From Pycnococcus provasolii (taxonomy: Eukaryota > Chlorophyta > Pseudoscourfieldiophyceae > Pseudoscourfieldiales): DNA of 64,000 bases. The position numbers and the translations under genes were made by a program. Shown piece by piece: positions 62,821-64,000 of this stretch (positions within the stretch are counted from its first letter, which is position 1; each line of letters opens with the position of its first letter). The notes beneath the pieces are model-generated. The model was not told the origin of the DNA and searched no databases. It saw nothing but the letters and a program-made list of their open reading frames with translations. The DNA is taken from NCBI GenBank assembly GCA_049487715.1, contig CP150588.1:248001-312000 (forward strand), written 5' to 3'.

Positions 62821-64000
62821 TTAAGAAGATGGCCTGCGAATAAGCTCGTCGATATCCTCTGGCGCGTAAATGAGGTCGCCTTCGTCGAGCTTGATCTGGT
62901 ATGGCGCAACCATACCCGGCGACATGAAATCCTCGCGGTACATCAGCGCGACGACCTTGCCCTTGCACCATCCCTTCGCGCTCCTGCACTCAACCTCGTC
63001 GCCAACCGCGAAGCGCAGCATCTTGCGCTTCTTCTCGGAGAGCTCCTGCGTTGCCAGGCAGCCCTGGAAGCTCGCCGTGAGCTCCTCCTTGTCGAGGTTC
63101 TTGCCAATAAACACGAGCTTGCTGACGCGCTCTTCGTCTGACGCCCACGCGTCCATGAAGTTGCCGCCAAAGATCATGTGCACGGCATGGTAGACGAACT
63201 TCTCTTTCGCGTGCGCTACGGCAATCACGCCCTTCATGCGGAAGATGTCCGCACCCCTATTGCGCAGCAGGTTTCCGACGAACCCCTCGAACTGATCCAA
63301 GTCCACCTCTCCAGGCTGCACGATGCTCACGCTCGTCACCGTGTCGTCGTGCTCGTGTTCGCCGTCCGTGTTTAAAAACTCTGGGTCCATCTCCAGCGTT
63401 TTCTCGAGGTCGAAGCCTTTGATGTTAAGAACACTGTCGACGGAGACGTTCGCCTTTTCGCAGCGAACGATGGGCGCCTGACCGTTGATAGTTTTCAGTC
63501 GCTTCTCGACCCGGTCCAGGTCGTCGGCACTCACGAGGTCCGTCTTGTTGAGTAGAAGGCGATCTGCAAACGCGACTTGTTCGACCGACTCGTTTTCGAC
63601 GCCCTCCGCCTTTTCTTCGTCGAGGTGCTGCTCGATGTGCTTCGCGTCGACAAGCGTGACTATGCCGTCAAGACGTGCAAACTCCTTGACGTTGTCCTCG
63701 ACGAAGAACGTCTGAGCGACGGGCGCGGGGTCCGCCATGCCCGTGGTTTCAATGACGATGCCGTCGAGTTTGAGCGTTCCCGCCTTGACGCGTGCGGCGA
63801 GTTTGCTGAGCACGACGACTAAGTCCTGTCGGACCGTGCAACACACGCACCCGTTCATCATTTCAATGATTTCTTCATCGGACTGTAGCTTGGTGTTTTT
63901 CGCGAGAAGTTCGTCATCAATTCCGACGTCCCCAAACTCGTTTTCAATCACCGCGAGTTTTTTGCCATGGGAAGCAGTCAGAATATGGTTGAGGAGTGTC
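62821..64000 (-). CDS. CobW/COG0523 (ZNG1-type) metal-chaperone GTPase, 5' end outside the window
   Basis: A G3E-family P-loop GTPase that delivers zinc or another metal to client proteins. The frame is open to the window edge (LLNHILTASHGKKLAVIENEFGD), so Walker A lies just beyond position 64000 and the start is missing. Seen are the metal-binding GCVCCTV motif, VIETTGMADPAPV (switch region), a VTLVDAKH stretch, NKTD (G4) for guanine, and a His-rich HEHDD loop. The CobW C-terminal domain follows (LDQFEGFVGNLLR..DIFRMKGV). An extra C-terminal module of ~55 residues (GDEVECRSAKGWCKGKVVAL..PYQIKLDEGDLIYAP) looks like a small SH3/Tudor-type barrel, seen fused in several protist proteins. The 3' element lies after the stop. 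Confidence 0.9.
   Translation of the reverse strand, partial: TLLNHILTASHGKKLAVIENEFGDVGIDDELLAKNTKLQSDEEIIEMMNGCVCCTVRQDLVVVLSKLAARVKAGTLKLDGIVIETTGMADPAPVAQTFFVEDNVKEFARLDGIVTLVDAKHIEQHLDEEKAEGVENESVEQVAFADRLLLNKTDLVSADDLDRVEKRLKTINGQAPIVRCEKANVSVDSVLNIKGFDLEKTLEMDPEFLNTDGEHEHDDTVTSVSIVQPGEVDLDQFEGFVGNLLRNRGADIFRMKGVIAVAHAKEKFVYHAVHMIFGGNFMDAWASDEERVSKLVFIGKNLDKEELTASFQGCLATQELSEKKRKMLRFAVGDEVECRSAKGWCKGKVVALMYREDFMSPGMVAPYQIKLDEGDLIYAPEDIDELIRRPSS

Overview
The window is nuclear DNA of a gene-dense, GC-rich eukaryote. Coding exons are long. I could place four GT-AG introns of 121 to 325 nt. Shine-Dalgarno-led operons are absent. A plastid-type light-dependent protochlorophyllide reductase shows the organism is photosynthetic. 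Green-lineage hints are the RD21-like papain/granulin protease, hydroxyproline-type PPPPPSPPP stretches, two GT29 sialyltransferase-like proteins and a large membrane histidine-kinase/cyclase fusion. I infer a unicellular alga, most likely green (prasinophyte-like), but the sequence does not prove this. Some interstitial repeats are TTAGGG-type.

Layout. 0-5 kb: a 45-bp tandem repeat, an LRR protein (-), a short RCC1-like protein (+) and a CCZ1-like trafficking protein (-). 5-6.5 kb: a decayed Copia fragment and a C2H2 zinc-finger gene whose frame breaks. 6.7-18.5 kb: proteasome subunit RPN3, two GT29 glycosyltransferases, an importin-7/8 receptor with one intron, a decayed retroelement and a methyltransferase-like protein. 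18.6-26.3 kb: a gene relic, a papain-family protease with a granulin domain inside its catalytic domain, a poly-Gly protein and an N-myristoylated TIR-like/TPR protein. 27.7-38 kb: a filamin-repeat membrane protein, alanyl-tRNA synthetase with a fused GST-like domain, and a protein with four W/DP repeats. 39-46 kb: a GDSL/SGNH protein head-to-head with a PIP-box protein, interstitial telomeric repeats, a TM-coiled-coil protein, an LTO1-like protein and a DDX3/Ded1 helicase with an apparent one-base frameshift. 46.7-48.5 kb: three tandem ~600-bp MITE-like elements. 48.6-64 kb: gamma-glutamyl hydrolase, a secreted thioredoxin-like protein, a membrane RING-like protein, POR, an ABCG transporter carrying an EF-hand, the histidine-kinase/REC/REC/HPt/cyclase protein, and a CobW/ZNG1 GTPase cut by the window end.

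Most genes are unrelated housekeeping functions and do not form one pathway. The strongest unexplained signals are: (1) a dispersed 3'-end element that lies just after the stop codon of at least seven unrelated genes, always in the gene's sense orientation; (2) a granulin inserted between the catalytic His and Asn of a papain protease; (3) an EF-hand inside an ABCG transporter; (4) a complete phosphorelay fused to a class III cyclase; and (5) a GST-like domain fused to AlaRS, with a possible alternative mitochondrial start. All homology calls were made by eye, without database searches.
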